In this document: one piece after another, positions 40,270 through 48,707 of the stretch
How the letters are laid out: each line of letters starts with the position of its first letter
Position numbering within the stretch: the first letter of the stretch is position 1
Assembly: GCA_049997955.1 (NCBI GenBank)
Contig: JAEBDY010000011.1
Coordinates: forward strand, 62,001 to 126,000
Length of the DNA stretch: 64,000 nt
Source of the DNA: Umezawaea sp049997955
Lineage (GTDB): Bacteria > Actinomycetota > Actinomycetes > Mycobacteriales > Pseudonocardiaceae
Reading direction: 5' to 3'
Program-made: the position numbers and the translations under genes
Notes under the pieces: model-generated
Told to the model about the DNA's origin: nothing
Databases searched by the model: none
The model's input: only the letters and a program-made list of their open reading frames with translations

Positions 40270-42954
40270 GTGCACCGTCGCACGTCGAGATCGATCACCT
40301 GGCTCATCGCCGCGACCCTCGCGGCGGTGGGGCTGGTGGTGCCCGTGCCACCGGGCGCGTCCGCCGCGCCCGCGTTCAACTACGGCGAAGCCCTGCAGAA
40401 GTCCGTCTGGTTCTACGACGCGCAACGGGCGGGCGACCTGCCCGCCGACAACCGCGTCTCCTGGCGGGGCGACTCCGCGCTGAACGACGGGGCGGACGTC
40501 GGTCTCGACCTGTCCGGCGGGTTCTTCGACGCGGGCGACCACGTGAAGTTCGGCCTGCCCTTCGCGGCGAGCATGTCCATGCTGGCGTGGGGGGCGGTCG
40601 AGAACCGGCAGGCCTACGCCGATTCCGGTCAGCTGGCCGCGCTGCGGTCGAACCTGAAGTGGGGCGCGGACTGGATCGTCAAGGCGCACCCGTCACCGAA
40701 CGTGGTCTACGGCCAGGTCGGCACGGGTGGCCCCGACCACGCCTGGTGGGGGGCCGCCGAGGTAATGCCGATGGCCCGGCCCTCCTACAAGGTCGACGCG
40801 TCCTGCCCCGGCTCGGACCTGGCGGGGGAGTACGCGGCGGCGCTCGCGTCCAGCTCGATGGTGTTCGCCGCGACCGATCCCGCCTACGCGGCGACGCTGA
40901 TCACGCACGCCAAGCAGCTCTACTCGTTCGCGGACACCTACCGCGGCAAGTACAGCAGCTGCATCACCGACGCCAGCTCGTTCTACAACTCGTGGAGCGG
41001 TTACCAGGACGAGCTGGTGTGGGGCGCGATCTGGCTCTACCGCGCCACGGGCGACGCGGCGTACCTCACCAAGGCCAAGGCCGAGTACCCGAAGCTCGGG
41101 ACCGAGCCGCAGAGCACCGAGCGCTCCTACAAGTGGACGATCGCGTGGGACGACAAGTCCTACGGCGCCTACGTGCTGATGGCTCACCTGACCGGTGAGC
41201 AGAGCTACCTGGCCGACGCCAACCGGTGGCTGGACTTCTGGACCACCGGCTACAACGGCAACCGGGTGCGGTACTCACCCGGCGGGCAGGCCGTGCTCGA
41301 CACGTGGGGCTCGCTGAGGTACGCCGCCAACACCTCGTTCGTCGCGCTGGTCCACGGCGACTGGCTCAGGACCAGGGACGCCGCGCGCGCCACCACGTAC
41401 CACGACTTCGCGGTGCGGCAGGTCAACTACGCGCTCGGCGACAACCCCCGCGGCGCCAGCTACGTCGTCGGCTTCGGCGTGAACCCGCCGCGCAACCCGC
41501 ACCACCGCACCGCGCACGGGGCGTGGGCGGACACCCTCGCCGAACCCGTGACGAGCAGGCACGTCCTGTACGGGGCGCTGGTCGGGGGGCCGAGCACGAA
41601 CAACGACGCCTACGTCGACAGCAGGCAGGACTACGTCGCCAACGAGGTGGCGCTGGACTACAACGCGGGCTTCACCGGCGCGCTCGCCCGGCTCTACGGC
41701 GAGTACGGCGGCACGCCCCTGGCGAACTTCCCGGTCGCGGAGACCCCGGACGGGCCGGAACTGCTGACGCAGGCGGCGGTGAGCCAGAGCAACGTCGGGT
41801 TCACCGAGATCAAGTCCTTCGTCCTCAACAAGTCCGCCTGGCCCGCCCGGACCTTCAACGGCTCCCTGCGCTACTACTTCACCCTCGACGGCACGACGAC
41901 GGCCGACCAGATCACCGTGACCACCAACTACAACCAGTGCGGCGCGGCGTCGCAGCCGAGGCGGCACAACGGGAACGTCTACTACGTCGAGATCCCCTGC
42001 ACGGGGGTCGCCCCGGCGGGGCAGTCGGCGCACCGCAAGGAGGTCCAGTTCCGGCTCACCAGCTCCGGCACGTGGGACCCGACCAACGACTGGTCCTACC
42101 AGGGCCTGCCGGTCGGCAACGTCACGCCGACCACCACGTCCCGGTTCACCCTCGTGCAGGACGGCCGGACCGTGTGGGGCACCGCGCCGGACGGCACCAG
42201 CACGCCGGACACCACGGCCCCGACCGTCCCGGGTGGACTCTCGGCGTCGGCCGTCGGCAGCACCGGCCTCACGCTGGGCTGGACGGCGTCCACCGACGAC
42301 GTCGGCGTGGCCTCCTACGACGTGCTGCGGGTCGACGGCACCACCTCGACGGTGGTCGGCACACCGACCGGGACCACCTACACCGCGACGGGTCTGACGC
42401 CCGCGACCGCGTACCGGTTCGCGGTGCGCGCCCGTGACGCGGCGGGCAACACCTCGGCGGCCACCACCCCGCTGGCCGTGACGACGAAGTCGGGCGGCGG
42501 TGTCAGCGGCTCGCTCGCGGTGCTCCAGCGCGGCGACGGGGGAGCGCGGGAGAGCCAGGCCCGCGCCACCCTCCAGGTCGCCAACCGGGGCACGACCGCG
42601 CTGCCGCTGACCGGCGTGACGCTGCGGTACTGGTTCACCGGTGACGCTCCTTCGCCTTCGTACCAGGTGTTCTGCGACTGGGCGGTCGTCGGCTGCGCCC
42701 AGGTGAAGGCCGAGGTCGTCAAGCTGCCGTCCGCCAGGACCGGGGCGGACGCCTACCTCCAGGTCACGTTCACCGGCGGGAGCGTCGCCGCGGGCGCGGC
42801 CAGCGGTGACGTCCAGCTCCGCTTCGCCAAGTCGGACTGGTCGGCGTTCGACCAGTCGGACGACCACAGCTACCGGGTCTCCGCCTCCTGGGCGGACCAC
42901 GACCGCGTCACCGCCTACACCGGCGGCGCGCTCGCCTGGGGCGTCGAGCCCTAG
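40270..42954 (+). CDS. Secreted GH9 cellulase, GH9-CBM3c-FN3-CBM3
   Basis: 894 residues from GTG 40270 with GGAGGA upstream and only 35 bases after GH74. The signal peptide ends near 35. The GH9 barrel starts FNYGEALQKSVWFYDAQRAGDLP, with catalytic base region GGFFDAGDHVKFG and acid Glu in ANEVALDYNAGF. It is followed by a CBM3c (VGFTEIKSFVLNKSAWPARTFNGSLRYYF), one FN3 domain (APTVPGGLSASAVGSTGLTLGW) and a C-terminal CBM3 (LAVLQRGDGGARESQARATLQV, LRYWFT). GH9-CBM3c enzymes are processive endoglucanases. The last module is CBM3 where relatives such as Thermobifida Cel9A carry CBM2. Confidence 0.93.
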   Translation: MHRRTSRSITWLIAATLAAVGLVVPVPPGASAAPAFNYGEALQKSVWFYDAQRAGDLPADNRVSWRGDSALNDGADVGLDLSGGFFDAGDHVKFGLPFAASMSMLAWGAVENRQAYADSGQLAALRSNLKWGADWIVKAHPSPNVVYGQVGTGGPDHAWWGAAEVMPMARPSYKVDASCPGSDLAGEYAAALASSSMVFAATDPAYAATLITHAKQLYSFADTYRGKYSSCITDASSFYNSWSGYQDELVWGAIWLYRATGDAAYLTKAKAEYPKLGTEPQSTERSYKWTIAWDDKSYGAYVLMAHLTGEQSYLADANRWLDFWTTGYNGNRVRYSPGGQAVLDTWGSLRYAANTSFVALVHGDWLRTRDAARATTYHDFAVRQVNYALGDNPRGASYVVGFGVNPPRNPHHRTAHGAWADTLAEPVTSRHVLYGALVGGPSTNNDAYVDSRQDYVANEVALDYNAGFTGALARLYGEYGGTPLANFPVAETPDGPELLTQAAVSQSNVGFTEIKSFVLNKSAWPARTFNGSLRYYFTLDGTTTADQITVTTNYNQCGAASQPRRHNGNVYYVEIPCTGVAPAGQSAHRKEVQFRLTSSGTWDPTNDWSYQGLPVGNVTPTTTSRFTLVQDGRTVWGTAPDGTSTPDTTAPTVPGGLSASAVGSTGLTLGWTASTDDVGVASYDVLRVDGTTSTVVGTPTGTTYTATGLTPATAYRFAVRARDAAGNTSAATTPLAVTTKSGGGVSGSLAVLQRGDGGARESQARATLQVANRGTTALPLTGVTLRYWFTGDAPSPSYQVFCDWAVVGCAQVKAEVVKLPSARTGADAYLQVTFTGGSVAAGAASGDVQLRFAKSDWSAFDQSDDHSYRVSASWADHDRVTAYTGGALAWGVEP

Positions 42955-42964
42955 CCCTCAGATT

Positions 42965-43005
42965 CCGGTGCGGGACGTTCTGCGCGCTCAGGCGTCCCGC
43001 ACCGG
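42965..43005 (+). terminator. Hairpin between the GH9 and GH5 genes
   Basis: CCGGTGCGGGACG (42965-42977) and CGTCCCGCACCGG (42993-43005) pair perfectly over 13 bases. Only 30 bases separate it from the GH5 start, leaving no room for a normal promoter. It may be a partial terminator or an mRNA processing/stability hairpin inside one long transcript. Confidence 0.65.
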
Positions 43006-43035
43006 TTCCCACCGCCTCAGGAGAGGTCCCTGCCG

Positions 43036-44649
43036 ATGAGAAGGCTGATCGCCCTGGCGGGCGTGCTGCTCGCCACGCTGTTCTTCGTCACCGTCCCCAC
43101 CGCGTCCGCCGCCACCGGGTTCTCGATCTCCGGCGGCAGGCTGGTCGACGCGACCGGCGCCGACTTCGTGATGCGCGGCGTCAACCACGCGCACACCTGG
43201 TACGCCGACCGCACCACGCGGGCGCTGTCCGACGTGAAGGCGCTGGGAGCCAACACGGTCCGCGTCGTCCTGTCGAGCGGCGACCAGTGGACCCGCAACG
43301 ACGTCACCGACGTGGCGAACGTGATCTCCCAGTGCAAGGCCAACAAGCTCATCTGCGTGCTGGAGGTGCACGACACCACCGGCTACGGCGAGCAGGGCGC
43401 CGCCGTCAGCCTGGCGAAGGCCGTCGACTACTGGATCAGCGTGAAGGCCGCGATGACGGGCCAGGAGGCCTACGTCATCCTCAACATCGGCAACGAGCCC
43501 TGGGGCAACACGGGAACGTCGGCGTGGACCGCGGACACGAAGTCCGCGATCGGCAGGCTGCGCACCGCCGGGTTCACCCACACCCTGATGGTGGACGCGC
43601 CGAACTGGGGCCAGGACTGGTCGTTCACCATGCGCGACAACGCCGCCTCGGTGTTCGCCAGCGACTCCCTGCGCAACACCATGTTCTCCGTCCACATGTA
43701 CGGCGTGTTCGACACCGCGGCCGAGATCACCGACTACCTCGGCCGGTTCGTCACCGCGGGCCTGCCGATCCTGGTGGGGGAGTTCGGCTTCGACCACTCC
43801 GACGGCAACCCGGACGAGGACACGATCCTGTCCTACACGCAGTCCCAGCGCCTCGGGTACCTGGGCTGGTCGTGGAGCGGCAACGGCGGCGGCGTCGAGT
43901 ACCTCGACATGGCCACCGGGTTCGACGCCTCCCAGCTGACCACGTGGGGCCAGCGGATCTTCAACGGCGCCAACGGGATCAAGCAGACCTCGCGGGAAGC
44001 GGCCGTCTACGGCGGCGGCGGTCCCGCCGACACCACACCGCCCACGACACCGGGCACCCCGACGGCCTCGGCCGTCACCTCCAGCGGCGCCGCCCTCGCC
44101 TGGGCGGCTTCGACCGACGCCGTCGGCGTCACGGCCTACGACGTGGTGCGGATCAGCGGTGGCACCGAATCAGCCGCCACGTCCACCACCACGCCGTCGG
44201 CCACCCTCACCGGGCTGACCGGGAGCACCGCCTACACCTACGCGGTCTACGCGCGGGACGCGGCGGGCAACCGGTCCACGAGGTCCCCGGCCGTCACGTT
44301 CACCACCCAGGCGGGCGGGGGTGGCGGAGGCGGCTGCTCGGTCGCCTACCGCGTCACCAACCAGTGGCAGAGCGGGTTCGGGGGCGACGTGACGATCCGC
44401 AACACCGGATCGGCCGCCGTCAACGGCTGGACCCTGCGCTGGAGCTTCGCCAACGGCCAGACCGTGACCCAGATGTGGAACGCCACGCCCACCCAGTCCG
44501 GCGCTCAGGTGTCGGTGGTCAACGCGCCCTACAACGCCGCCATCGCGGCGGGCGGGTCGGTGGGCTTCGGCTTCAACGGCTCCTGGACCGGCACCAACGC
44601 GGTTCCCACGGCCTTCACCCTCAACGGTGCCCCGTGCACCAGTTCATGA
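43036..44649 (+). CDS. Secreted GH5 (subfamily 8-like) beta-mannanase with FN3 and CBM2
   Basis: 537 residues from ATG 43036 (AGGAGAGG upstream). The signal peptide ends at ASAATGF. The catalytic domain (TGFSISGGRLVDATGADFVMRGVNHAHTWY, NTVRVVLSSGDQWT, acid/base Glu in LNIGNEPWG, nucleophile Glu in LVGEFGFDH, SWSGNGGGVEYLD) follows the actinobacterial GH5_8 mannanase pattern. An FN3 domain (about 335-420) and a CBM2 (GCSVAYRVTNQWQSGFGGDV to NGAPCTSS) follow. It would cut mannan or galactomannan and feed the import and exo-enzyme genes at 48-59 kb. Confidence 0.92.
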   Translation: MRRLIALAGVLLATLFFVTVPTASAATGFSISGGRLVDATGADFVMRGVNHAHTWYADRTTRALSDVKALGANTVRVVLSSGDQWTRNDVTDVANVISQCKANKLICVLEVHDTTGYGEQGAAVSLAKAVDYWISVKAAMTGQEAYVILNIGNEPWGNTGTSAWTADTKSAIGRLRTAGFTHTLMVDAPNWGQDWSFTMRDNAASVFASDSLRNTMFSVHMYGVFDTAAEITDYLGRFVTAGLPILVGEFGFDHSDGNPDEDTILSYTQSQRLGYLGWSWSGNGGGVEYLDMATGFDASQLTTWGQRIFNGANGIKQTSREAAVYGGGGPADTTPPTTPGTPTASAVTSSGAALAWAASTDAVGVTAYDVVRISGGTESAATSTTTPSATLTGLTGSTAYTYAVYARDAAGNRSTRSPAVTFTTQAGGGGGGGCSVAYRVTNQWQSGFGGDVTIRNTGSAAVNGWTLRWSFANGQTVTQMWNATPTQSGAQVSVVNAPYNAAIAAGGSVGFGFNGSWTGTNAVPTAFTLNGAPCTSS

Positions 44650-44666
44650 TCGAAAGGAGAAAGTCG

Positions 44667-45959
44667 TTGCGGTTCAAACGAACACTCGCGATGGGCGCGG
44701 CGGTGATCGGCGTCGCCGCCGTCACCACCGTGCTGGTGCCGACCGGTGTCGCGCTCGCCCACGGTTCGATGACCTACCCGGCCAGCCGGACCTACGCCTG
44801 CTACGAGGACGGCCGCACGGGCGGCGGGGGTGGCGACCTCAACCCCACCAACCCGGCGTGCGCCGCGGCGGTGGCGGTCGGGGGCAAGCAACCGCTGTGG
44901 GACTGGTTCGGCAACCTGATCAGCCAGGCTGGCGGCAGGCACCGGGACATCATCTCCGACGGCAAGCTGTGCGGTCCCACGACCAAGTTCGACGCGTACA
45001 ACCTGGGGCGGAGCGACTGGCCCACCACGTCGTTGCGCGCCGGGTCGACGATCACGATGAAGTACAACGCGTGGGCCCCGCACCCCGGCACGTGGGACCA
45101 GTACGTGACGAAGGACGGGTACAACCCCTCGCAGCCGCTGCGCTGGTCGGACCTGGAGCCCGCGCCGTTCGACTCCGTGGTGAACCCGGCCCTGGGCAAC
45201 GGGGAGTACTCCTGGAACGCCACGCTGCCGAGCAACAAGTCGGGTAGGCACGTCATCTACTCGATCTGGCAGCGCTCGGACAGCCCGGAGGCGTTCTACA
45301 GCTGCTCGGACGTCGTGTTCAACGGTGGCGGCGGAACCCCCGGCGACACCACCGCCCCGACCGCGCCCGGCACCCCGACGGCCACGGCCACCGCCGGTTC
45401 CGCGGCGCTCTCCTGGGCGGCGGCCACCGACAACGTCGGTGTCAGCGGGTACCAGGTGTACCGGGAGGCCGGGGCGACCGACGTGCTGGTCGCCTCGTCG
45501 ACCACGACCTCGGCTTCGATCACTGGACTCACCGGTGGGACGGCCTACTCGTTCTACGTCGTGGCGAAGGACGCCGCGGGCAACACGTCGCCGCCGTCGT
45601 CCCCGGTGTCGGTGACGACCCTGCCCGGCTCGTCGCCGGGCACCTGCACGGTCACGTACTCGACCCCGAGCGTGTGGTCGGGTGGGTTCACGGCGAACGT
45701 GGTCGTCAAGAACACCGGCACCACGCCGGTGAACCCCTGGTCGCTGGTCTGGGACGTGCCCAGCGGCCAGACGGTCAGCAGCGCCTGGTCCGCCGACGTG
45801 ACCGTGGCCGGCGGGAAGGCGACCGCGAAGGGCGTCAGCTGGAACGCGAGCATCCCGGCTGGTGGTTCGACCAGCTTCGGGTTCAACGGTGCCTCCGCAG
45901 GGACTCCGGCGAGCCCGGGTGCGTTCACCCTCAACGGAGCGTCGTGCGGCACGGCGTAA
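44667..45959 (+). CDS. AA10 lytic polysaccharide monooxygenase with FN3 and CBM2
   Basis: 430 residues from TTG 44667, chosen because AAAGGAG (44653-44659) sits seven bases upstream; an in-frame ATG at 44646 overlaps the GH5 stop but lacks such a site. The signal peptide ends ALA, exposing His1 of HGSMTYPASRTY. With the His in NAWAPHPGTWDQY it forms the copper histidine brace. The domain continues to YSCSDVVFNG, followed by an FN3 (APTAPGTPTATATAGSAALSW) and a CBM2 (CTVTYSTPSVWSGGFTANVVV to NGASCGTA). It oxidatively cleaves crystalline cellulose or chitin; neighbours argue for cellulose. Confidence 0.94.
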   Translation: MRFKRTLAMGAAVIGVAAVTTVLVPTGVALAHGSMTYPASRTYACYEDGRTGGGGGDLNPTNPACAAAVAVGGKQPLWDWFGNLISQAGGRHRDIISDGKLCGPTTKFDAYNLGRSDWPTTSLRAGSTITMKYNAWAPHPGTWDQYVTKDGYNPSQPLRWSDLEPAPFDSVVNPALGNGEYSWNATLPSNKSGRHVIYSIWQRSDSPEAFYSCSDVVFNGGGGTPGDTTAPTAPGTPTATATAGSAALSWAAATDNVGVSGYQVYREAGATDVLVASSTTTSASITGLTGGTAYSFYVVAKDAAGNTSPPSSPVSVTTLPGSSPGTCTVTYSTPSVWSGGFTANVVVKNTGTTPVNPWSLVWDVPSGQTVSSAWSADVTVAGGKATAKGVSWNASIPAGGSTSFGFNGASAGTPASPGAFTLNGASCGTA

Positions 45960-46456
45960 CACTGGTGATCGCGGCTCTGGTGCTGGGGTCGGCGGCGGCG
46001 TGCGCCACCGTCGACCCCGGCACCGGGTCGGCCTCGGACGTGGGGAACTGGGTGCGGGCCAAGACCGGTGAGTGCACGTCCCCCCAACCGCGCTCGGTCG
46101 CCGAGTTCGCCGATTTCGTGGGGCCTTTGCGGGCGAAGCTGTACGCGCCGTTCGTGGAGGAGTGGGCCACCTGTTCCGTCGCGCCGTACGAGAAGCTGGG
46201 ACTGGTGAAGTTCCAGGCGGGGCGGATGAAGGACTTCCAGGAGTCGTGGAAGGCGGCACTGGCTTCAGGGGAGGTGACCGACGATCCGGACTTCGCGTTC
46301 GGCGACGGGTTCGCCCTGAGCGCCACCACGGGCCTGGAGAGGCTGGGGCTGCGGTACCTGCACTGCAAACCGGTGGACGCGACGCCCAAGTCGCTGGAAC
46401 CGGCGGAGGCGGAAGGGTGCGTCTACATGGCCATGCACAACGGACACGAGCATTGA
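45944..46456 (+). CDS. Uncharacterised lipoprotein co-translated with the LPMO
   Basis: 170 residues from GTG 45944, with GGAG (45936-45939) upstream, overlapping the LPMO coding end by 16 bases. A signal peptide with lipobox SAAAC places it on the outer face of the membrane. The mature part (VGPLRAKLYAPFVEEWATCSVAPYEKLGLVKFQ, DDPDFAFGDGFALSATTGLERLGLRYLHC) has four further cysteines and ends in MHNGHEH. I do not recognise a family. The tight coupling to a copper enzyme and the His-rich tail make a metal or redox role worth testing, but that is speculation. Confidence 0.8.
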   Translation: MRHGVTLVIAALVLGSAAACATVDPGTGSASDVGNWVRAKTGECTSPQPRSVAEFADFVGPLRAKLYAPFVEEWATCSVAPYEKLGLVKFQAGRMKDFQESWKAALASGEVTDDPDFAFGDGFALSATTGLERLGLRYLHCKPVDATPKSLEPAEAEGCVYMAMHNGHEH

Positions 46457-46613
46457 GCCGCTATGGCGGCGGCACGCACTGACACCTGCCGCTTGTTGCC
46501 AACCCACGACAGGCTTGGGACCAGAGCAACCCGCCACAGGCTCAGGCCAACTCACCACAGACTTGGGACCGGCTGGCGACCCACCACCTTCTTGGGGCCG
46601 GCGCGCCAGACGT

Positions 46614-46727
46614 GGCCGATTTTACTCGGGGGTTTTGACCCTTAAAATTGGTCGGGCTGCGGCTTCACCACCTGCCGTTTTGGCCCGACAAAGGGTCAAA
46701 ACAAGGGGTCCCCGAGTCAAATCGGCC
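46614..46727. repeat. Long multi-segment inverted repeat
   Basis: Four arm pairs nest in order: GGCCGATTT (46614-46622) with AAATCGGCC (46719-46727); ACTCGGGG (46624-46631) with CCCCGAGT (46710-46717); TTTTGACCCTT (46633-46643) with AAGGGTCAAAA (46691-46701); GTCGGGC (46651-46657) with GCCCGAC (46683-46689). Together they make a 114-base cruciform-capable structure about 160 bp after the lipoprotein gene. Confidence 0.75.
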
Positions 46728-46880
46728 ACAGCACGACGAAAGCCGAAGCCGCAGACCACGACGTAAGCCGGAGCCAGCGGGACAAGGGCTCCGGGAGACC
46801 GGGTCGCCGAGACCGGGTTCCGCGAGCGATGTCGACAGCATCCGTGGGCCCCACCGCCACCCCGCTCGCGCAATTATTTC

Positions 46881-47215
46881 CATGCCGCTTCCGCTTTGTC
46901 AAGGCGGGAAAGATGCCTTGACAAAGCGGAAGCGGCATGAAGGCGCTGGGGATCGGGGCGGCGGAGGGGGAGTGCGGTGGGTCGGTTGCGTGCTTCCGCT
47001 TGGGCCGTGCTGGGTGGGGTGCCCGAGCCTGTTCTGCCGTGCTGGGTGTGAATTCGTTCTGCGGTGGTGGGTCAGGTGCGCGGGCCCGTTTGTTGTGGTG
47101 GTCGGGTGCGCGGGTTCGTTTTGCCGTGCTGAGTTGGCTGCGCGGGTTCGTTCTGCGGTGATGGTCGGGCGCGTGGGTCCGTTGCGGTGCTGGGTCGGGT
47201 GTGCGGAGTTGCTCT
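46881..47215. repeat. Hairpin/tandem-repeat element, copy 1
   Basis: A perfect 25-bp stem (46881-46905 with 46915-46939) closes on the nine-base loop GGGAAAGAT. The inner 31 bases (46895-46925) are identical to copy 2 at 54171-54201. The next 28 bases (46937-46964) match copy 2 at 25 positions. Downstream are about seven degenerate repeats of 30-33 bp built on GGTGCGCGGGTTCGTT and TGCGGTGCTGGGTCG. It ends at the stop of the minus-strand ROK gene. Confidence 0.75.
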
Positions 47216-47218
47216 TCT

Positions 47219-48499
47219 TCAGGCGCTGGGCTGGGTGAGGAAGGCTGGTTCTGCTGCTGCCAGGTTTTCCGGTAGGCGCATGCCCTCGTGCAGTGGGACC
47301 AGTTCTGATTGGAGGACCATGGCCGCCGCTCCGATTGCCGGTGCTGTGGCTGCCGAGCGGGATAGGCGGACGTCGACCTTGTGCGTTGCCCTGGCGAAGA
47401 AGGCGCGGTCGAGTTCGTCCCTCACCACCGGGAGGTAGATGGAGCCCGCTGTGGCGAAGCTCGGGCCGGTGAGCACGAGCACGTCCAGGTCCATCAGGTT
47501 CGCCAGTGTCCTCGCCGCTACGGCGATGTACCTCGCCGAGCGTTCCAGGATCGCCAGTGCTTGTGGTTCGCCGCGCCTTGCCGCGCGGCTGACCGCCGCG
47601 AAGTCCGCCGCTGTGGACGGGCGGGTGCGTTTCGCGCCCGTCAAGCCGACCATCCTGGCCAGCGACTGGTCTGCTCGTGCCGCGGCCACCACCGCTGCCG
47701 GGCCCGCGAGGCTTTCCACGCAGCCGCGTGCGCCGCACCAGCATTCCGGGCCGTTGGCGTCCACGCAGATGTGGCCTATCTCGCCCGCGTTGCCGCTGGT
47801 GCCGCGGTAGGTGATGCCGCCGATGACCAGGCCCGCCCCTATGCCCGTGCCCATGTACAGGGCGGCGGAGGTGGAGGTGCCGCCTATGCCGCCGGACCAG
47901 TGCTCGCCGAGTGCGGCGGCTGTGGCGTCGTTGTCCAGGAGCACCGGCAGGGTGGTGGCGGCCGACAGCGCGTGGTCCAGCGGGTAGTCCTCCCACTGGC
48001 GCATCGCCGGTGGGGTGTGGGTCATGCCGGTGGCCGCGGACAGCGGGCCTGGCGACACCAGGCCGATGCCGAGCACCCGGTCGCGTTCCACGCCCACGCG
48101 CTCCACCAGCGCGTTGACCTCGGCGGCCATCCTGGCCACCACCTCCGCCGGGTCCTCGGTGCCCGCGCCGGGGCGGGTGATGCGGGCCACCACCGCGCCG
48201 CCGAGGTTCGTGAGCACGTAGGTGATGCCCGCGTGGTCGAGGTGGACGCCGATCGCGTAGCGCGACGCGTGGTTGAGCTGGAGCAGCACGCGGCGCTTGC
48301 CGCCGGTCGACTCGGCTCGGCCCGTTTCGAGGACGAGGCCCTCGTCGATGAGCCTGCGGACGACCGTGGAGATCGTGGCCCCGGTGAACCCGGTGGCGTT
48401 GATGAGGCCCACCCGGCTGATCGTGCCCGCCGCGCGGATGACGTCGAGGACCGCCGCCTTGCTGCTCGCGTGCAGCGTCGTCCGGGCCTGACCGCTCAC
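47219..48499 (-). CDS. ROK-family transcriptional repressor
   Basis: 426 residues from GTG 48497-48499 with GGAGGA upstream. An N-terminal winged helix (KAAVLDVIRAAGTISRVGLINATGFTGATISTVVRRLIDEGLV) is fused to an ROK sugar-kinase-like domain with YMGTGIGAGLVIGG and the zinc/ROK motif GEIGHICVDANGPECWCGARGCVE. It is divergent from the family-5 importer operon. The kinase fold usually senses a sugar or sugar phosphate; here a manno-oligosaccharide product is the likely signal. Confidence 0.93.
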   Translation of the reverse strand: MSGQARTTLHASSKAAVLDVIRAAGTISRVGLINATGFTGATISTVVRRLIDEGLVLETGRAESTGGKRRVLLQLNHASRYAIGVHLDHAGITYVLTNLGGAVVARITRPGAGTEDPAEVVARMAAEVNALVERVGVERDRVLGIGLVSPGPLSAATGMTHTPPAMRQWEDYPLDHALSAATTLPVLLDNDATAAALGEHWSGGIGGTSTSAALYMGTGIGAGLVIGGITYRGTSGNAGEIGHICVDANGPECWCGARGCVESLAGPAAVVAAARADQSLARMVGLTGAKRTRPSTAADFAAVSRAARRGEPQALAILERSARYIAVAARTLANLMDLDVLVLTGPSFATAGSIYLPVVRDELDRAFFARATHKVDVRLSRSAATAPAIGAAAMVLQSELVPLHEGMRLPENLAAAEPAFLTQPSA

Positions 48500-48522
48500 T
48501 GGTCCTCCGCGTTTTGGCCTGC

Positions 48523-48638
48523 ACTTACTTCGTTCATCGGCCGAAGGCTACCAAGCGTTCACCTCCGGTCGCCGGGTTCGGCGATGACACCGGGGTGTCC
48601 GAGAGGTATTGACTTCGTTTCTTCAGTGACTTAACAAT
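48523..48638. promoter_or_regulatory. Divergent ROK/importer control region with shared motif
   Basis: For the importer, TTGACT (48609-48614), a 17-base spacer and TAACAA (48632-48637) form a good promoter. The sequence ACTTACTTCGTT (48523-48534) near the ROK gene and GACTTCGTTT (48611-48620) over the importer promoter resemble ACTTACTTTAGTT (56689-56701) before the beta-mannosidase. This suggests a common operator, probably for the ROK protein. Confidence 0.45.
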
Positions 48639-48707
48639 CTCCACACTGCCGCGACCCGCACCGTCGAAGGCCGGTCGTCGCACTACCCAGCCAGGAGAGG
48701 ATCAACG

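Larger units (their letters stand above)
46457..47218. other. Repeat-rich region between convergent lipoprotein and ROK genes
   Basis: No gene-like frame is seen. From left to right it holds: degenerate copies of a CAACCCACNACAGGCTTGGG unit (46500-46600), a long multi-segment inverted repeat (46614-46727), a GC-rich spacer, the 25-bp perfect hairpin (46881-46939), and degenerate 30-33-bp tandem repeats (about 46982-47215). Confidence 0.75.

Noticed and set aside
44646..44666. ATG 44646 as the LPMO start
   Set aside because: It overlaps the GH5 stop but has no ribosome-binding site, while TTG 44667 has AAAGGAG at ideal spacing and gives a normal signal peptide.
46899..48524. Extended 541-codon alternative frame over the ROK gene
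   Set aside because: It is out of frame with the ROK domains and reads Pro/Arg/Gly/His low complexity. The intact ROK product is in the frame starting at 48499.
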